64,000 bases of DNA, taken from positions 1-64,000 of the forward strand of contig NZ_MIKC01000012.1 in the NCBI RefSeq assembly GCF_001730315.1. Direction: 5' to 3'. This document shows, piece by piece, positions 8,546-17,524 of the stretch (position 1 is the stretch's first letter; every line of letters begins with the position of its first letter). The notes beneath the pieces are model-generated. The model saw only the letters and a list, made by a program, of their open reading frames with translations, did not search any database and was not told the origin of the DNA. The position numbers were made by a program, and so were the translations under genes. The stretch comes from Enterococcus ureilyticus (lineage in GTDB: Bacteria > Bacillota > Bacilli > Lactobacillales > Enterococcaceae).

Positions 8546-9172
8546 ATGAAATTATATTTTACTCGTCACGGAAAAACGGAATGGAATCAAGAGCTTCGTT
8601 TTCAAGGAATGACCGGAGATTCGCCGTTACTTCCAACAAGCTATGATGAAATAAAGTTATTAGGTCAAACAATCAAGGATATTCCTTTTGAAAAAATATT
8701 TTCAAGTACATCTCTTCGGGCTAAAAAAACGGCAGAAGGTATCAATCAGGAATTAAAGCAGCCAGTTGATATTTGCTACACAGATGAATTAAAAGAATTG
8801 GGCTTAGGAAAATTAGAAGGTCAATCTATCGCCGAAATGAGAAAAATATATAGTGAAGAAATGGATCATATGCGCTATCGTTTGGATCGCTATAACCCAG
8901 AAGTATTTCAAGGGGAACCAATCGAACAAGCCATTTCACGTATTTCTTCAGTTGTAGAAAAAGCTGTAGAAAAAGGGGATGGACCGTATCTCTTTGTTGG
9001 ACATGGTGCATCATTGACCGCAGCAATCCAAGCTCTTTCTGGAAAAGACTTAGCTGAGCTACGCAGTATGGGCGGACTAAAAAATAATAGTTTATCGATT
9101 TTAGAGACAGCTGATACGCCCAATCAAAGATATAAATTAAAATTATGGAATGACGATTCATTTTTACAATAG
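8546..9172 (+). CDS. Histidine phosphatase (phosphoglycerate mutase-like) family protein
   Basis: A 208-residue histidine phosphatase. The catalytic RHGKTEWN is at residues 7-14, the second arginine lies in SSTSLRAKKTA, the acid Glu is in DELKELGLGKLEG, and the second His is in VGHGASL. The substrate could be a small phosphate ester or a sugar phosphate. It is not a true glycolytic mutase by sequence. AGAGGAG precedes the ATG. The upstream region has a short perfect dyad, ATTTTCA-TAG-TGAAAAT, at 8463-8479. recD2 follows 34 bp later. Confidence 0.85.
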   Translation: MKLYFTRHGKTEWNQELRFQGMTGDSPLLPTSYDEIKLLGQTIKDIPFEKIFSSTSLRAKKTAEGINQELKQPVDICYTDELKELGLGKLEGQSIAEMRKIYSEEMDHMRYRLDRYNPEVFQGEPIEQAISRISSVVEKAVEKGDGPYLFVGHGASLTAAIQALSGKDLAELRSMGGLKNNSLSILETADTPNQRYKLKLWNDDSFLQ

Positions 9173-9206
9173 CAGACAATGGTAAGAAAGAAGCGAGGTG
9201 ACATCA

Positions 9207-11786
9207 ATGGAGACATTGTTTGGAGAAGCGGAAAAGGAATATGTCGTCGGTCAAGTCCAAGCGATTTTTTTCCAAAACCCTAGCAATTTTTATAAAGTAT
9301 TATTAGTGAAAATCACGGATACAAATACTGATTATTTAGAGAAAGAAATCGTAACGACTGGCAGCTTTGGTCAAATTCAAGAGGAAGAAGTGTATCGTTT
9401 TTTTGGGCATTTCGTTGATCATCCTCGTTATGGCAAACAATTTCAAGTCGACAGTTATCAACAAGAGCGTCCAACATCTGCTAGTGGCGTTGTCAATTAT
9501 CTTTCCAGTGAAAAGTTTCCAGGGATTGGCAAACGAACTGCTGAAAAAATCGTTGAAATTTTAGGTGAAGATGCAATTGATCGAATTATTGCAGCACCTG
9601 ACGTCTTAGAAGAAGTGCCTCAACTAAATGAAAAAAAACGACAGACCATCATTGAAACCATTCGTTTGAATCATGGTATGGAGCAAGTGATCGTTGGATT
9701 GAATCGCTATGGTTTTGGGAGTCAGCTTTCATTTGCGATCTATCAAACGTATAAAGAAGAAACGTTGGATATCATACATGAAAATCCTTATCAATTAGTA
9801 GAGGATATTGAAGGAATTGGATTTAAACGAGCAGATAATATTGCGGAGCAACTGGGCATTGGAGCTGATTCAGATAAACGCGTGCGAGCGGCAATCACGC
9901 ACGAAATTTTCCAGCATTCTGTTCGTTCTGGTAATACCTATGTTGAAGCCGAGATGTTGTTAAGAGAAACAATCAATACTCTAGAAGCTAGTCGACCAGT
10001 TGAAATTTCGTTGGATCAGGTAGCAGAACAAATTATTCATTTGGTGGAAGAAGGAAAAATCCAGCAAGAAGGCACCAAACTTTTTGAGAATAGTTTGTAT
10101 TTTTCCGAATGGGGAATCGGAACCTCAATTCAACGTTTACTGTCGCGGAAAAAAGAAATCAAGTATGATAAAAAAGAAATTGAAAAAAATATTCGTGGGA
10201 TCGAAAAACGTTTGGGCATTTTATATGGTGACTCCCAGCAAGCCGCAATCGAAGAAGCGATTAAAGCGCCGTTGTTCATTTTAACTGGTGGTCCGGGTAC
10301 TGGAAAGACAACAGTGATCAATGGCATCGTTTCATTATTTGCAGAATTAAATGGTCTTTCTTTAGATGTAAAGGATTATACGCAGGAAATGTTTCCAATT
10401 TTATTAGCAGCTCCAACAGGTCGTGCAGCGAAGCGTATGAATGAAACGACAGGACTGCCAGCAAGTACAATTCATCGTTTATTAGGATTGACAGGGCGTG
10501 AAAAGAATCCGAGTATGACAGCCAAAGAATTAGAAGGCGGATTATTGATCGTTGATGAAATGTCTATGGTGGATACTTGGTTGGCCAATACCTTATTTAA
10601 AGCAATCCCAACTAATATGCAAGTAATATTTGTTGGCGATAAAGATCAATTACCTTCTGTCGGCCCAGGTCAAGTTTTACATGATCTACTTCAAATCAAT
10701 GAGATTCCTCAAAAAGAATTAACAGAAATCTATCGACAAGGGGATGGTTCAAGTATCATTCCTTTAGCTCATGAAATCAAGCAAGGAAAACTGCCACAAG
10801 ATTTCACTGTTAATCAAAAAGATCGCTCGTTTTTTCCAAGTGATGTCTATCATATTGAGACCTACGTCCGCCAAATCGTAACGAAAGCTAAAGCCAAAGG
10901 GTTTTCACCACAAGATATTCAGTTATTGGCCCCAATGTATCGAGGTGCTGCAGGGATCGATGCATTGAATAAAATGATGCAGGAAATTTTTAACCCTAAT
11001 GATGGTTCAAAAAAAGAAGTTAAATGGAATGAATCCGTTTATCGAATTGGTGATAAGGTCCTTCATCTAGTTAACACACCTGAGCTTAACGTGTTTAACG
11101 GCGATATGGGAGAAATCGTTGGAATCATTTTAGCGAAAGATTCAGAAGATAAAGTAGATGAATTAGTCATTCAATTTGATAACAACGAAGTGAGTTACAA
11201 ACGGAATGAATGGAATAAAATCACGCTTTCTTATTGCTGTTCAATCCATAAGGCGCAAGGTAGCGAGTTTAAGATGGTGATTTTACCGATGGTCCATCAA
11301 TATCATCGCATGTTGCAGCGTAACTTACTGTATACAGCAGTCACAAGAAGTAAAGATATTTTAATTTTATTAGGTGAGGTACAAGCTTTCAATACGTGTG
11401 TTGCACATGAATCTGCTAGTCGTTTGACAATGTTGAAAGAAAGAATCACTAGTGCAGATGAGATGAATCTAACGATACGATTACAGTTAGAAGCCTATGA
11501 AGAAGATTTAAATAAGGAATCTCCATTCTCGGATAAAACAGAAAACAAACCTGCTTTGTATGAGTCCGTTAAGGAAGCGAAAAATCCAGTGGTAGAAGAA
11601 TCCGTACAGCCGATACCAGACAAACCTAAAGCTGAGGCAATTTCCTTATTTAATGAAACAGATCAAGAAACAACAGAGCAAATTGAAAATGAAATTGAGC
11701 GCCTATTAACACCGCAACTTGTCATTGCCCAAACGATCGATCCAATGATCGGTATGAATCAAACAACGCCTTATGAATTTATGTAA
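9207..11786 (+). CDS. recD2: ATP-dependent 5'-3' DNA helicase RecD2
   Basis: An 859-residue RecD-like helicase with the long N-terminal region typical of RecD2, the form found outside RecBCD. Helix-hairpin-helix repeats are visible (FPGIGKRTAEKIVE, IEGIGFKRADNIAEQLG). The SF1B core shows Walker A GGPGTGKTT, Walker B IVDEMSMVD, and the C-terminal motifs YRGAAGIDALN and CSIHKAQGSEF. The ATG at 9207 has GAGGTG upstream, and a GTG three codons earlier is in frame. RecD2 acts in replication-fork and mismatch or recombination repair in related bacteria. A Glu-rich tail of about 110 residues follows the helicase core. Confidence 0.94.
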   Translation: METLFGEAEKEYVVGQVQAIFFQNPSNFYKVLLVKITDTNTDYLEKEIVTTGSFGQIQEEEVYRFFGHFVDHPRYGKQFQVDSYQQERPTSASGVVNYLSSEKFPGIGKRTAEKIVEILGEDAIDRIIAAPDVLEEVPQLNEKKRQTIIETIRLNHGMEQVIVGLNRYGFGSQLSFAIYQTYKEETLDIIHENPYQLVEDIEGIGFKRADNIAEQLGIGADSDKRVRAAITHEIFQHSVRSGNTYVEAEMLLRETINTLEASRPVEISLDQVAEQIIHLVEEGKIQQEGTKLFENSLYFSEWGIGTSIQRLLSRKKEIKYDKKEIEKNIRGIEKRLGILYGDSQQAAIEEAIKAPLFILTGGPGTGKTTVINGIVSLFAELNGLSLDVKDYTQEMFPILLAAPTGRAAKRMNETTGLPASTIHRLLGLTGREKNPSMTAKELEGGLLIVDEMSMVDTWLANTLFKAIPTNMQVIFVGDKDQLPSVGPGQVLHDLLQINEIPQKELTEIYRQGDGSSIIPLAHEIKQGKLPQDFTVNQKDRSFFPSDVYHIETYVRQIVTKAKAKGFSPQDIQLLAPMYRGAAGIDALNKMMQEIFNPNDGSKKEVKWNESVYRIGDKVLHLVNTPELNVFNGDMGEIVGIILAKDSEDKVDELVIQFDNNEVSYKRNEWNKITLSYCCSIHKAQGSEFKMVILPMVHQYHRMLQRNLLYTAVTRSKDILILLGEVQAFNTCVAHESASRLTMLKERITSADEMNLTIRLQLEAYEEDLNKESPFSDKTENKPALYESVKEAKNPVVEESVQPIPDKPKAEAISLFNETDQETTEQIENEIERLLTPQLVIAQTIDPMIGMNQTTPYEFM

Positions 11787-11840
11787 TATTTACTAACTAG
11801 GAAGTGACAAAAGTTGCTTATGATTGAGCAATTGAACTAA

Positions 11841-11880
11841 AACTCGCACAATGTTTTTACTACATTGCACGGGTTTTTTA
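11841..11880 (+). terminator. Terminator of recD2
   Basis: ACTCGCACAATGT pairs with ACATTGCACGGGT (small mismatches) and is followed by TTTTTT. Confidence 0.75.
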
Positions 11881-11964
11881 TAGTGGCGAAGCACCTGACT
11901 TTTTCATACCGTTTACCTGGACTCTTTATTTTTCAACTAGTTTTTTACTTTCTATAACTATTGC

Positions 11965-12017
11965 TTGCTTTAAGAATCGGTCGATGTATATAATTGAAAG
12001 AACACAACAGGTGTTGT
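11965..12017 (+). promoter_or_regulatory. Promoter with a dyad at the start site, for the transsulfuration gene
   Basis: TTGCTT (11965-11970), 18-bp spacer, TATAAT (11989-11994). Ten bases after the -10 lies the perfect dyad ACAACA-GG-TGTTGT (12004-12017), an operator-like position overlapping the transcription start. No matching regulator gene is nearby. Confidence 0.5.
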
Positions 12018-12062
12018 TATACAAAAGAAGGTACGTAATTTTGGTAGAAAAGAGGGAAGTTA

Positions 12063-13178
12063 ATGGAAGAAAAGGGACAAGCAAGAGATGTTCAAACAGA
12101 TACATTTTTGGCACAAATTGGTAATCATCAAAACCCAGTAACAGGCTCGATCAATACGCCGATTTATTTTTCAACGACGTACGAGCACCCAACACTAGGT
12201 GAGTCGACGGGCTATGATTATACTAGAACGAAAAATCCAACACGAGAAATTGTGGAATCAGCATTGGCTATTCTAGAAAATGGTGCAGTTGGTTTGGCAA
12301 CGAGTTCAGGGATGAGTGCGATCCAATTAGTTTTTAGTCAATTTCCTGTTGGAAGTCAGATCGTTGCATCTAGAGATTTGTATGGCGGTAGTTATCGTTA
12401 TTTTAAAGAATTAGAAAAACAAGGACTGTATCAATTTACTTATGTTGAGGATGAAATTGGCTTTGAAAAAGCCATTACAGATCGAACGGCTGCTGTTTTC
12501 ATTGAAACGCCAACGAATCCACTGATGAATGAGGTTTCGATAGAAAAAGTCGCTCGTTTAACAAAGGCTTATGCAGCGCAGTTGATTGTTGATAACACTT
12601 TTTATACGCCATTGATTCAACGTCCTTTAGAGTTAGGGGCAGATGTGGTTGTGCACAGTGCCACAAAATATTTAGGCGGACATAATGATTTGCTGGCTGG
12701 AGCGGTTATCACGCGCTCAAAAGCAGTGGGAGAAAAACTAGCGTATAGTTTAAATACTACAGGGGCCGTATTATCCCCTTTTGATTGTTGGTTGTTGATT
12801 AGAGGAATGAAGACCTTATCATTGCGAATGGAAAGACATGAAAAAAATGCTCAAGCTGTTGTTGCTTTTTTAACAACGCATAAACAGATTAAAGAGGTTC
12901 TATATCCTGGGCGTGGGGGAATGTTGAGTTTTAAAATCAAGAAGCAAGAATCAATCAAAGCATTTCTGCGAAATTTATCGATTTTTACCTTTGCAGAAAG
13001 TCTAGGCGGAGTAGAAAGCTTAATTACGTACCCAACGACTCAAACACATGCGGATATTCCGGAGGAACTAAGAGAATCTTATGGATTAACTGCGGATTTG
13101 TTAAGGATTTCAACAGGCATTGAAGCGAGTGAAGATTTGATAGCAGATTTGCAACAGGCCTTAGCATCGTTAGAATAA
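12063..13178 (+). CDS. PLP-dependent transsulfuration enzyme (cystathionine gamma-synthase/lyase family)
   Basis: A 371-residue Cys/Met-metabolism PLP enzyme. The Schiff-base lysine is Lys202 in SATKYLGGHND. Other family marks are YDYTRTKNPT, ATSSGMSAIQLV, FIETPTNPLM and the C-terminal ESLITYPTTQTHADIPEE. It could act as cystathionine gamma-synthase, gamma-lyase or beta-lyase, and the reactions cannot be separated by reading the sequence. The gene stands alone, with its own promoter and an operator-like dyad, so sulfur-amino-acid control is likely but not shown. Confidence 0.85.
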   Translation: MEEKGQARDVQTDTFLAQIGNHQNPVTGSINTPIYFSTTYEHPTLGESTGYDYTRTKNPTREIVESALAILENGAVGLATSSGMSAIQLVFSQFPVGSQIVASRDLYGGSYRYFKELEKQGLYQFTYVEDEIGFEKAITDRTAAVFIETPTNPLMNEVSIEKVARLTKAYAAQLIVDNTFYTPLIQRPLELGADVVVHSATKYLGGHNDLLAGAVITRSKAVGEKLAYSLNTTGAVLSPFDCWLLIRGMKTLSLRMERHEKNAQAVVAFLTTHKQIKEVLYPGRGGMLSFKIKKQESIKAFLRNLSIFTFAESLGGVESLITYPTTQTHADIPEELRESYGLTADLLRISTGIEASEDLIADLQQALASLE

Positions 13179-13220
13179 AAAATAAGGTTGAAAAAGGACC
13201 TCCTTTTTCAACCTTATTTT
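13179..13220. terminator. Perfect bidirectional terminator
   Basis: A 20-bp perfect stem (AAAATAAGGTTGAAAAAGGA and its complement) around a CC centre, T-rich on both strands, between convergent genes. Confidence 0.9.
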
Positions 13221-13226
13221 TTACAT

Positions 13227-14186
13227 TTAAAACCAAAATAATCTTGTTGCTGTTCCGAATGAAAGGTCAGTACTTCTTTTTCCTAAAATTTCACCGTCTG
13301 CATGAACGTATTGAGGAACAGTAGAAACGATTCGAAATTTACTAGATTGAAAATGATGAAAGTATTTTGAATGTATGTGTTTTTGTTGAATCAATAAACA
13401 AATCAGCCAAAAAATCTTAAACATATTGACCCGTTCCACTAAAACAAAATCTAAGATAGGCTTACGTGGGTCAGCCATGGGCGCGATTGAAACACCACCG
13501 CCAAAATAAGGATGTTTAGTTATGGTGCATAAAAAAGCGCGATCAAATTCGAGTGTTTGCCCATTAACTTCAACAAGAATCGGAAAGCCTTTTTGAGTGA
13601 ATAATACCTTTAAAATAGAAAAAATATAAGAAAAAGAGCCCATATTAAACTTGTTCAACGTCCTTTTGGATGTTGACGTATTTGCTGCGTTGACAATTGC
13701 TGCATCTAGACCAATGCCAATATTATTTACTGCAAGTCCTATCTCATCTTGGATTGATTCAGTATATGTGATCACTTGAATTTCTTTTGGAACATCTGCT
13801 TTTAGTAGGTGCAGAAAAGCTTTTTCTGTTTGTCTAGGAATCCCCACGCCACGGGCAAAATCGTTACCAGAGCCACAAGGAATATAGCCAATCGGGATAT
13901 TAGGATCAAACGTTTGCAAAGCATTGAGCGCACTATGCAAGGTACCATCACCACCAAAAATGACCAAAAGTGGGAAACAGTCGATTTCCAAATCATCTGA
14001 CCACGGAATCAACGTGTCTTCAGCTAATTTTTGCGCGATTTCTATTTCATGACCAGCATGATCTGTATAATAAGTCGTGTAATCAATGTTGGCAGTCTGC
14101 ATCTGTTTGATGATCTTTTCAGCAGCTTTCCTCCCAGTACCGCTACCGGCATTTTCATTGATAACGAGATAAAAATGTTTCTTCAT
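13227..14186 (-). CDS. Diacylglycerol/lipid kinase family protein (YegS/DgkB type)
   Basis: A 319-residue soluble lipid kinase. The DAGK catalytic motif is present as LLVIFGGDGTLHSALNAL with the nucleotide-binding GGDGT, followed by IPCGSGNDFARGVGI. Members phosphorylate diacylglycerol or related lipids and recycle DAG released by lipoteichoic acid synthesis. The ATG at 14186 has AGGAGG 6 bp upstream, so 13 upstream in-frame residues are excluded. It is a single gene with its own terminator. Confidence 0.87.
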   Translation of the reverse strand: MKKHFYLVINENAGSGTGRKAAEKIIKQMQTANIDYTTYYTDHAGHEIEIAQKLAEDTLIPWSDDLEIDCFPLLVIFGGDGTLHSALNALQTFDPNIPIGYIPCGSGNDFARGVGIPRQTEKAFLHLLKADVPKEIQVITYTESIQDEIGLAVNNIGIGLDAAIVNAANTSTSKRTLNKFNMGSFSYIFSILKVLFTQKGFPILVEVNGQTLEFDRAFLCTITKHPYFGGGVSIAPMADPRKPILDFVLVERVNMFKIFWLICLLIQQKHIHSKYFHHFQSSKFRIVSTVPQYVHADGEILGKRSTDLSFGTATRLFWF

Positions 14187-14285
14187 TTGTTTCCTCCTTG
14201 TACAAAGTCTTATTATAACAGACAACAGAAAAATTAAGAATGCTGGATGCTTGAAAAATGAAAAATTGTCTAATACTATTTTTCG

Positions 14286-14314
14286 TTGTACAACGATTGA
14301 TTATGAGATATAAT
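14286..14314 (+). promoter_or_regulatory. Promoter of the queT leader
   Basis: TTGTAC, 17-bp spacer, TATAAT. The start near 14321 gives a leader of about 85 nt. Confidence 0.7.
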
Positions 14315-14331
14315 GCCTACGTATCATTTTT

Positions 14332-14390
14332 TTGAGGAAAACGAATCCTCAACAAGGTTCATCAACCATCCCTTGTAAAAAAACTCGGAG
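14332..14390 (+). promoter_or_regulatory. Candidate preQ1-type riboswitch in the queT leader
   Basis: A hairpin TTGAGGA/TCCTCAA (14332-14352) is followed by ACAAGG/CCTTGT (14352-14376) with a 13-nt loop reading TTCATCAACCATC. Next comes an A-rich tail AAAAAAACTCGG running into the ribosome-binding region. The order short stem, C-rich loop and A-rich tail resembles class I preQ1 aptamers, and the downstream gene is a predicted queuosine-precursor transporter. The conserved pseudoknot pairing is not clear by eye. Confidence 0.42.
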
Positions 14391-14405
14391 AAAGTGGGGA
14401 AAACT

Positions 14406-14912
14406 ATGAAAAAAACTGTTACAACAAACAGTAGTGTAAAAGCAATTACTATGAATGGTATTGTGATGGCGTTATATCTAGGGCTAACGATTTTAGTTGC
14501 ACCTGTTTCGTCAGGACCCATTCAATTTAGAATTTCTGAAAGTTTAAATCACCTAGTGGTTTTCAACCGGAAATTGATGTGGGGCGTTTTAGGTGGAGTA
14601 GTTGTGTATAACTTTTTCTTTGGCTTTGGTGCCATTGATGCTTTATACGGCGGCACACAATCGTTTATTGCATTAGGCTTAACTGCTTTGCTGCAAAAAA
14701 GAGTTCCAAATGTGATTGCTCGTTTAGCCATGAATACACTATTCTTTACAGCGACAATGTGCATCATCGCCTTTATGTTGGCGCCAAACGGCGGAGCAGC
14801 TTTTTGGGGCAACTATGCAACTTTAGCACTCAGCGAATTTGCAACAATGGCTTTAGCCGCACCAGTGATGTACTGGATCGATAAATCCGTTCATTTTGAA
14901 AAAAGAGGTTAA
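14406..14912 (+). CDS. queT: QueT-family transporter, predicted queuosine-precursor ECF S component
   Basis: A 168-residue protein with five to six hydrophobic segments. It has the QueT family features ITMNGIVMALYLGLTI at the N-terminus and PIQFRISESLNHLVVF after helix 1. It would be the substrate-binding S component that uses a shared ECF module, which is not in this window. The ATG at 14406 follows GTGGGG. An in-frame GTG at 14394 is possible but too close to the GGAG. The riboswitch-like leader supports a preQ1 or queuine substrate. Direct specificity is inferred. Confidence 0.82.
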   Translation: MKKTVTTNSSVKAITMNGIVMALYLGLTILVAPVSSGPIQFRISESLNHLVVFNRKLMWGVLGGVVVYNFFFGFGAIDALYGGTQSFIALGLTALLQKRVPNVIARLAMNTLFFTATMCIIAFMLAPNGGAAFWGNYATLALSEFATMALAAPVMYWIDKSVHFEKRG

Positions 14913-15072
14913 GCAATAGGAAATTATCAATATGAGACTGGTTCGAGGCTAAAAAAGTTTTGGGTCAGTCTCTTAAAGTTTTCTAACCAATTTCATGAAA
15001 TAATTTACTGTTCCTGTTTAATAAATTATGATATGGTAATACAGAAGCAAAAATGTAGAGGAGTTTTATATA

Positions 15073-16278
15073 ATGTTTGAATTTAAAATTGGCATCGATG
15101 CCAAAGAGCATGATAAATTTGTAGAAAGCCATCCCTTATGCAACTTATTACAATCGTCTGCTTGGGCCAAAGTAAAGGATAACTGGGGATCAGAAATTGT
15201 TGGTGTTTACGAAAATGGGACTTTAGTAGCCTCTAGCTTGGTATTGATTAGACCGTTACCAATGAAATTTTCAATGCTTTATACACCACGAGGTCCCATC
15301 ATGGATTACACTAATTCAGAGCTTGTTGCGTTCTTTTTCAAAGAGTTAAAGCAATTCGGTAAGAAAAAACGTGCTTTATTTGTAAAAATGGACCCAACGA
15401 TCCATTATAAAGATTTCCATCTAGGAGAAGAACAAATGATCGATCCAACGGCCCAACCAATCATCGATATTATGATTGCAAGTGGTGCAAAACATCAAGG
15501 CTTAACAATGGCGATGGATGCGACGATCCAACCACGCTTTCAAGCGAATATTTACAAAGAAGATTTTAGTGAAGAGCAACTATCAAAAAGCACGAAAAAA
15601 ATGATGAAACAAGCGCAGAAAAAAGGTGTTACTGTAAAAATGGGACACAAAGAGTTAGTAAACGATTTTGCTAAAGTAATCGAACTAACGACTGAGCGCC
15701 AAAATATCTCTCTAAGAAATAGCGATTATTTTGAAAAACTATTAACGATCTATCCTGAAAATTCGTTTATCATGTTAGCTCAGGTTGATTTGAAGAAACG
15801 CTTTGAAGAAACTAAACAGCGCTTTGATAAAAATAAAGAAGACTTAGCGAATCTAAAAGAAAATCAAGTGAAGAAACGTCATAATTTAGAAGAGCTTGAT
15901 TTTTCTCTAACACGTGAAATGACTGAGCTTGAAGAAAATATTGCTCATTCTGGTGATGTTGCAGTGGTAGCAGGTGCTTTAGCCATTACGTTTGGCTCGA
16001 CTAGTGAGATTCTTTATGCTGGGATGGACGATCGCTATAAACGATATATGCCAGCTTATCCAACGTGGTTTGATGCAATCAATGAATGTTTTGAACGTGG
16101 TTGTACATCGTGTAATATGGGGGGGTTAGAAGGCAGTTTGAATGATGGTTTGATCAAATTTAAATCGAACTTTAACCCGACTGTGAATGAATTTATTGGT
16201 GAATTTGATTTACCTGTTAATGGCTTACTTTTCAAAGCTAGTGAGTATGCCTACAAACTAAAAAAACAAAAGAAATAG
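15073..16278 (+). CDS. FemAB-type aminoacyltransferase, peptidoglycan interpeptide bridge formation
   Basis: A 401-residue Fem/MurM/BppA-family enzyme that transfers amino acids from aminoacyl-tRNA to the lysine side chain of lipid II. N-terminal LLQSSAWAKVKDNWGSEIVG and MLYTPRGPIMDY are family signatures. Two GNAT-like lobes are separated by a Lys/Glu-rich coiled-coil insertion (about residues 235-285), as in FemA and MurM. C-terminal GCTSCNMGGLEG is also typical. Enterococci build an Ala or Asx bridge, and which position this enzyme fills is unknown. It is a single gene with AGAGGAG upstream. Confidence 0.9.
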   Translation: MFEFKIGIDAKEHDKFVESHPLCNLLQSSAWAKVKDNWGSEIVGVYENGTLVASSLVLIRPLPMKFSMLYTPRGPIMDYTNSELVAFFFKELKQFGKKKRALFVKMDPTIHYKDFHLGEEQMIDPTAQPIIDIMIASGAKHQGLTMAMDATIQPRFQANIYKEDFSEEQLSKSTKKMMKQAQKKGVTVKMGHKELVNDFAKVIELTTERQNISLRNSDYFEKLLTIYPENSFIMLAQVDLKKRFEETKQRFDKNKEDLANLKENQVKKRHNLEELDFSLTREMTELEENIAHSGDVAVVAGALAITFGSTSEILYAGMDDRYKRYMPAYPTWFDAINECFERGCTSCNMGGLEGSLNDGLIKFKSNFNPTVNEFIGEFDLPVNGLLFKASEYAYKLKKQKK

Positions 16279-16280
16279 AA

Positions 16281-16322
16281 AAAGATTGAGATAGCCTAGC
16301 AGACTATCTCAATCTTTTTTTT
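16281..16322. terminator. Bidirectional terminator between femAB-type gene and panT
   Basis: A 14-bp stem AAAGATTGAGATAG/CTATCTCAATCTTT with a 9-nt loop and T8. Confidence 0.9.
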
Positions 16323-16965
16323 ATAATTTCTGTGTCGCATTATTCTTCACCAAACGCAACAACACCGAAGTAACTCCAACCGTAGCTATAGCAGCAACGA
16401 TTGCCTCAACAACGCCACTAGTAAAAATTACGGTCAAAATTGCTGTATAAATTGCTGTACCACTAGCGCCGATGCTTTGAGCATAGGAATCTTTAAATAA
16501 AAAGTAAATCAAGTTCATCACGAGAATTGTATTGGTAGCAGAGCCTAGGAAACCCGCAATAAACAAACTAAATGATTGAGAAGTAGGGTTGTTTTTCGTC
16601 AGTTTTTTCAACGCCATAAAAACGAAATAAGGAACGATACCAATTAAAATTCGAGGAACCATTGCAACAATAATCGCTTTCCAGCTCCCTTGATCTGTCC
16701 CAATCACTGGTATAAAAGGAGAAAAAACAAAAGATAAAGGGGATAAGACTACAGTGCTACGAATCATACTGATGATCCCAAAAACGCCGCCTAAAAAGGC
16801 CCCGATTTTTGGGCCTAACACAATGGATGCAATAATGACAGGAATGTGCATTGTTGTGGCATTGATAGGTCCAATTGGAATAAATCCTAGGAATGGAACG
16901 GCTGATAATAGGATTAGGATTGCTAAAAACATAGCAGTTAACGTAAATGTTTTTGTATTTTTCAT
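16321..16965 (-). CDS. panT: ECF transporter S component, probable pantothenate transporter PanT
   Basis: A 214-residue membrane protein with about six helices and the ECF S-component N-terminus (FLAILILLSAVPFLGFIPIGPINATTMHIPVIIASI). It is the last gene of a coaB-coaC-panT group, 16 bp after coaC. Since CoaB and CoaC turn phosphopantothenate into phosphopantetheine, import of pantothenate is the natural substrate inference. ECF energising subunits are not encoded here. Confidence 0.82.
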   Translation of the reverse strand: MKNTKTFTLTAMFLAILILLSAVPFLGFIPIGPINATTMHIPVIIASIVLGPKIGAFLGGVFGIISMIRSTVVLSPLSFVFSPFIPVIGTDQGSWKAIIVAMVPRILIGIVPYFVFMALKKLTKNNPTSQSFSLFIAGFLGSATNTILVMNLIYFLFKDSYAQSIGASGTAIYTAILTVIFTSGVVEAIVAAIATVGVTSVLLRLVKNNATQKL

Positions 16966-16981
16966 AAATGACTCCTCAAAA

Positions 16982-17524
16982 TTATTTCGCTAAACTTTCA
17001 TTGATAGTAGCGACAATGCTCTCAACCGTTGCAAGAGCACCTCGACCGAAATCCCCACAGGCTAGTAAAGCTTCTCGGGGATCGATTTCATGGTAGCCCA
17101 CTTCTTTTAAAGTTGTTAAATTCCGTTGGGTAATCGGATTTTGATACATATAGGTATTCATTGCTGGGGCAATATATTTTGGAACTTCTTCTTTTAAGGC
17201 TAGTGCCACAGTTGAAAGCATGTCATCTGCAATCCCGTTAGCGAGTTTGGCTATTATATTAGCAGACGCTGGTGCCACTAAGAAGAGATCTGCTTTTTTT
17301 GCTAATTCAATATGATTGATCTTTTCTGGAGTAATCTCTTCCATGACGTCAGTATGAACTGGATTTTTAGATAATGATTGTAAGGTTAACGGTGTGATGA
17401 ACCTTGTACTATTGTGGGTCATGATCACGTCAACATTATAGCCTAATTTAGTGAATTGGCTTGTGATATCGGCAGCTTTATAAGCGGATATACTGCCGGA
17501 AATCCCTAATAATATTGTTTTCAT
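16982..17524 (-). CDS. coaC: Phosphopantothenoylcysteine decarboxylase CoaC
   Basis: A 180-residue flavoprotein (HFCD family) that decarboxylates phosphopantothenoylcysteine in CoA synthesis. Family motifs are GISGSISAYKAADI at the start, HIELAKKADLFLVAPASANIIAKLANGIADD, and PAMNTYMYQNP. The ATG at 17524 overlaps the coaB stop by 4 bp and has GGAGGAG upstream, so translation is coupled. Separate CoaB and CoaC proteins, rather than a CoaBC fusion, are usual in streptococci and enterococci. Confidence 0.93.
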   Translation of the reverse strand: MKTILLGISGSISAYKAADITSQFTKLGYNVDVIMTHNSTRFITPLTLQSLSKNPVHTDVMEEITPEKINHIELAKKADLFLVAPASANIIAKLANGIADDMLSTVALALKEEVPKYIAPAMNTYMYQNPITQRNLTTLKEVGYHEIDPREALLACGDFGRGALATVESIVATINESLAK

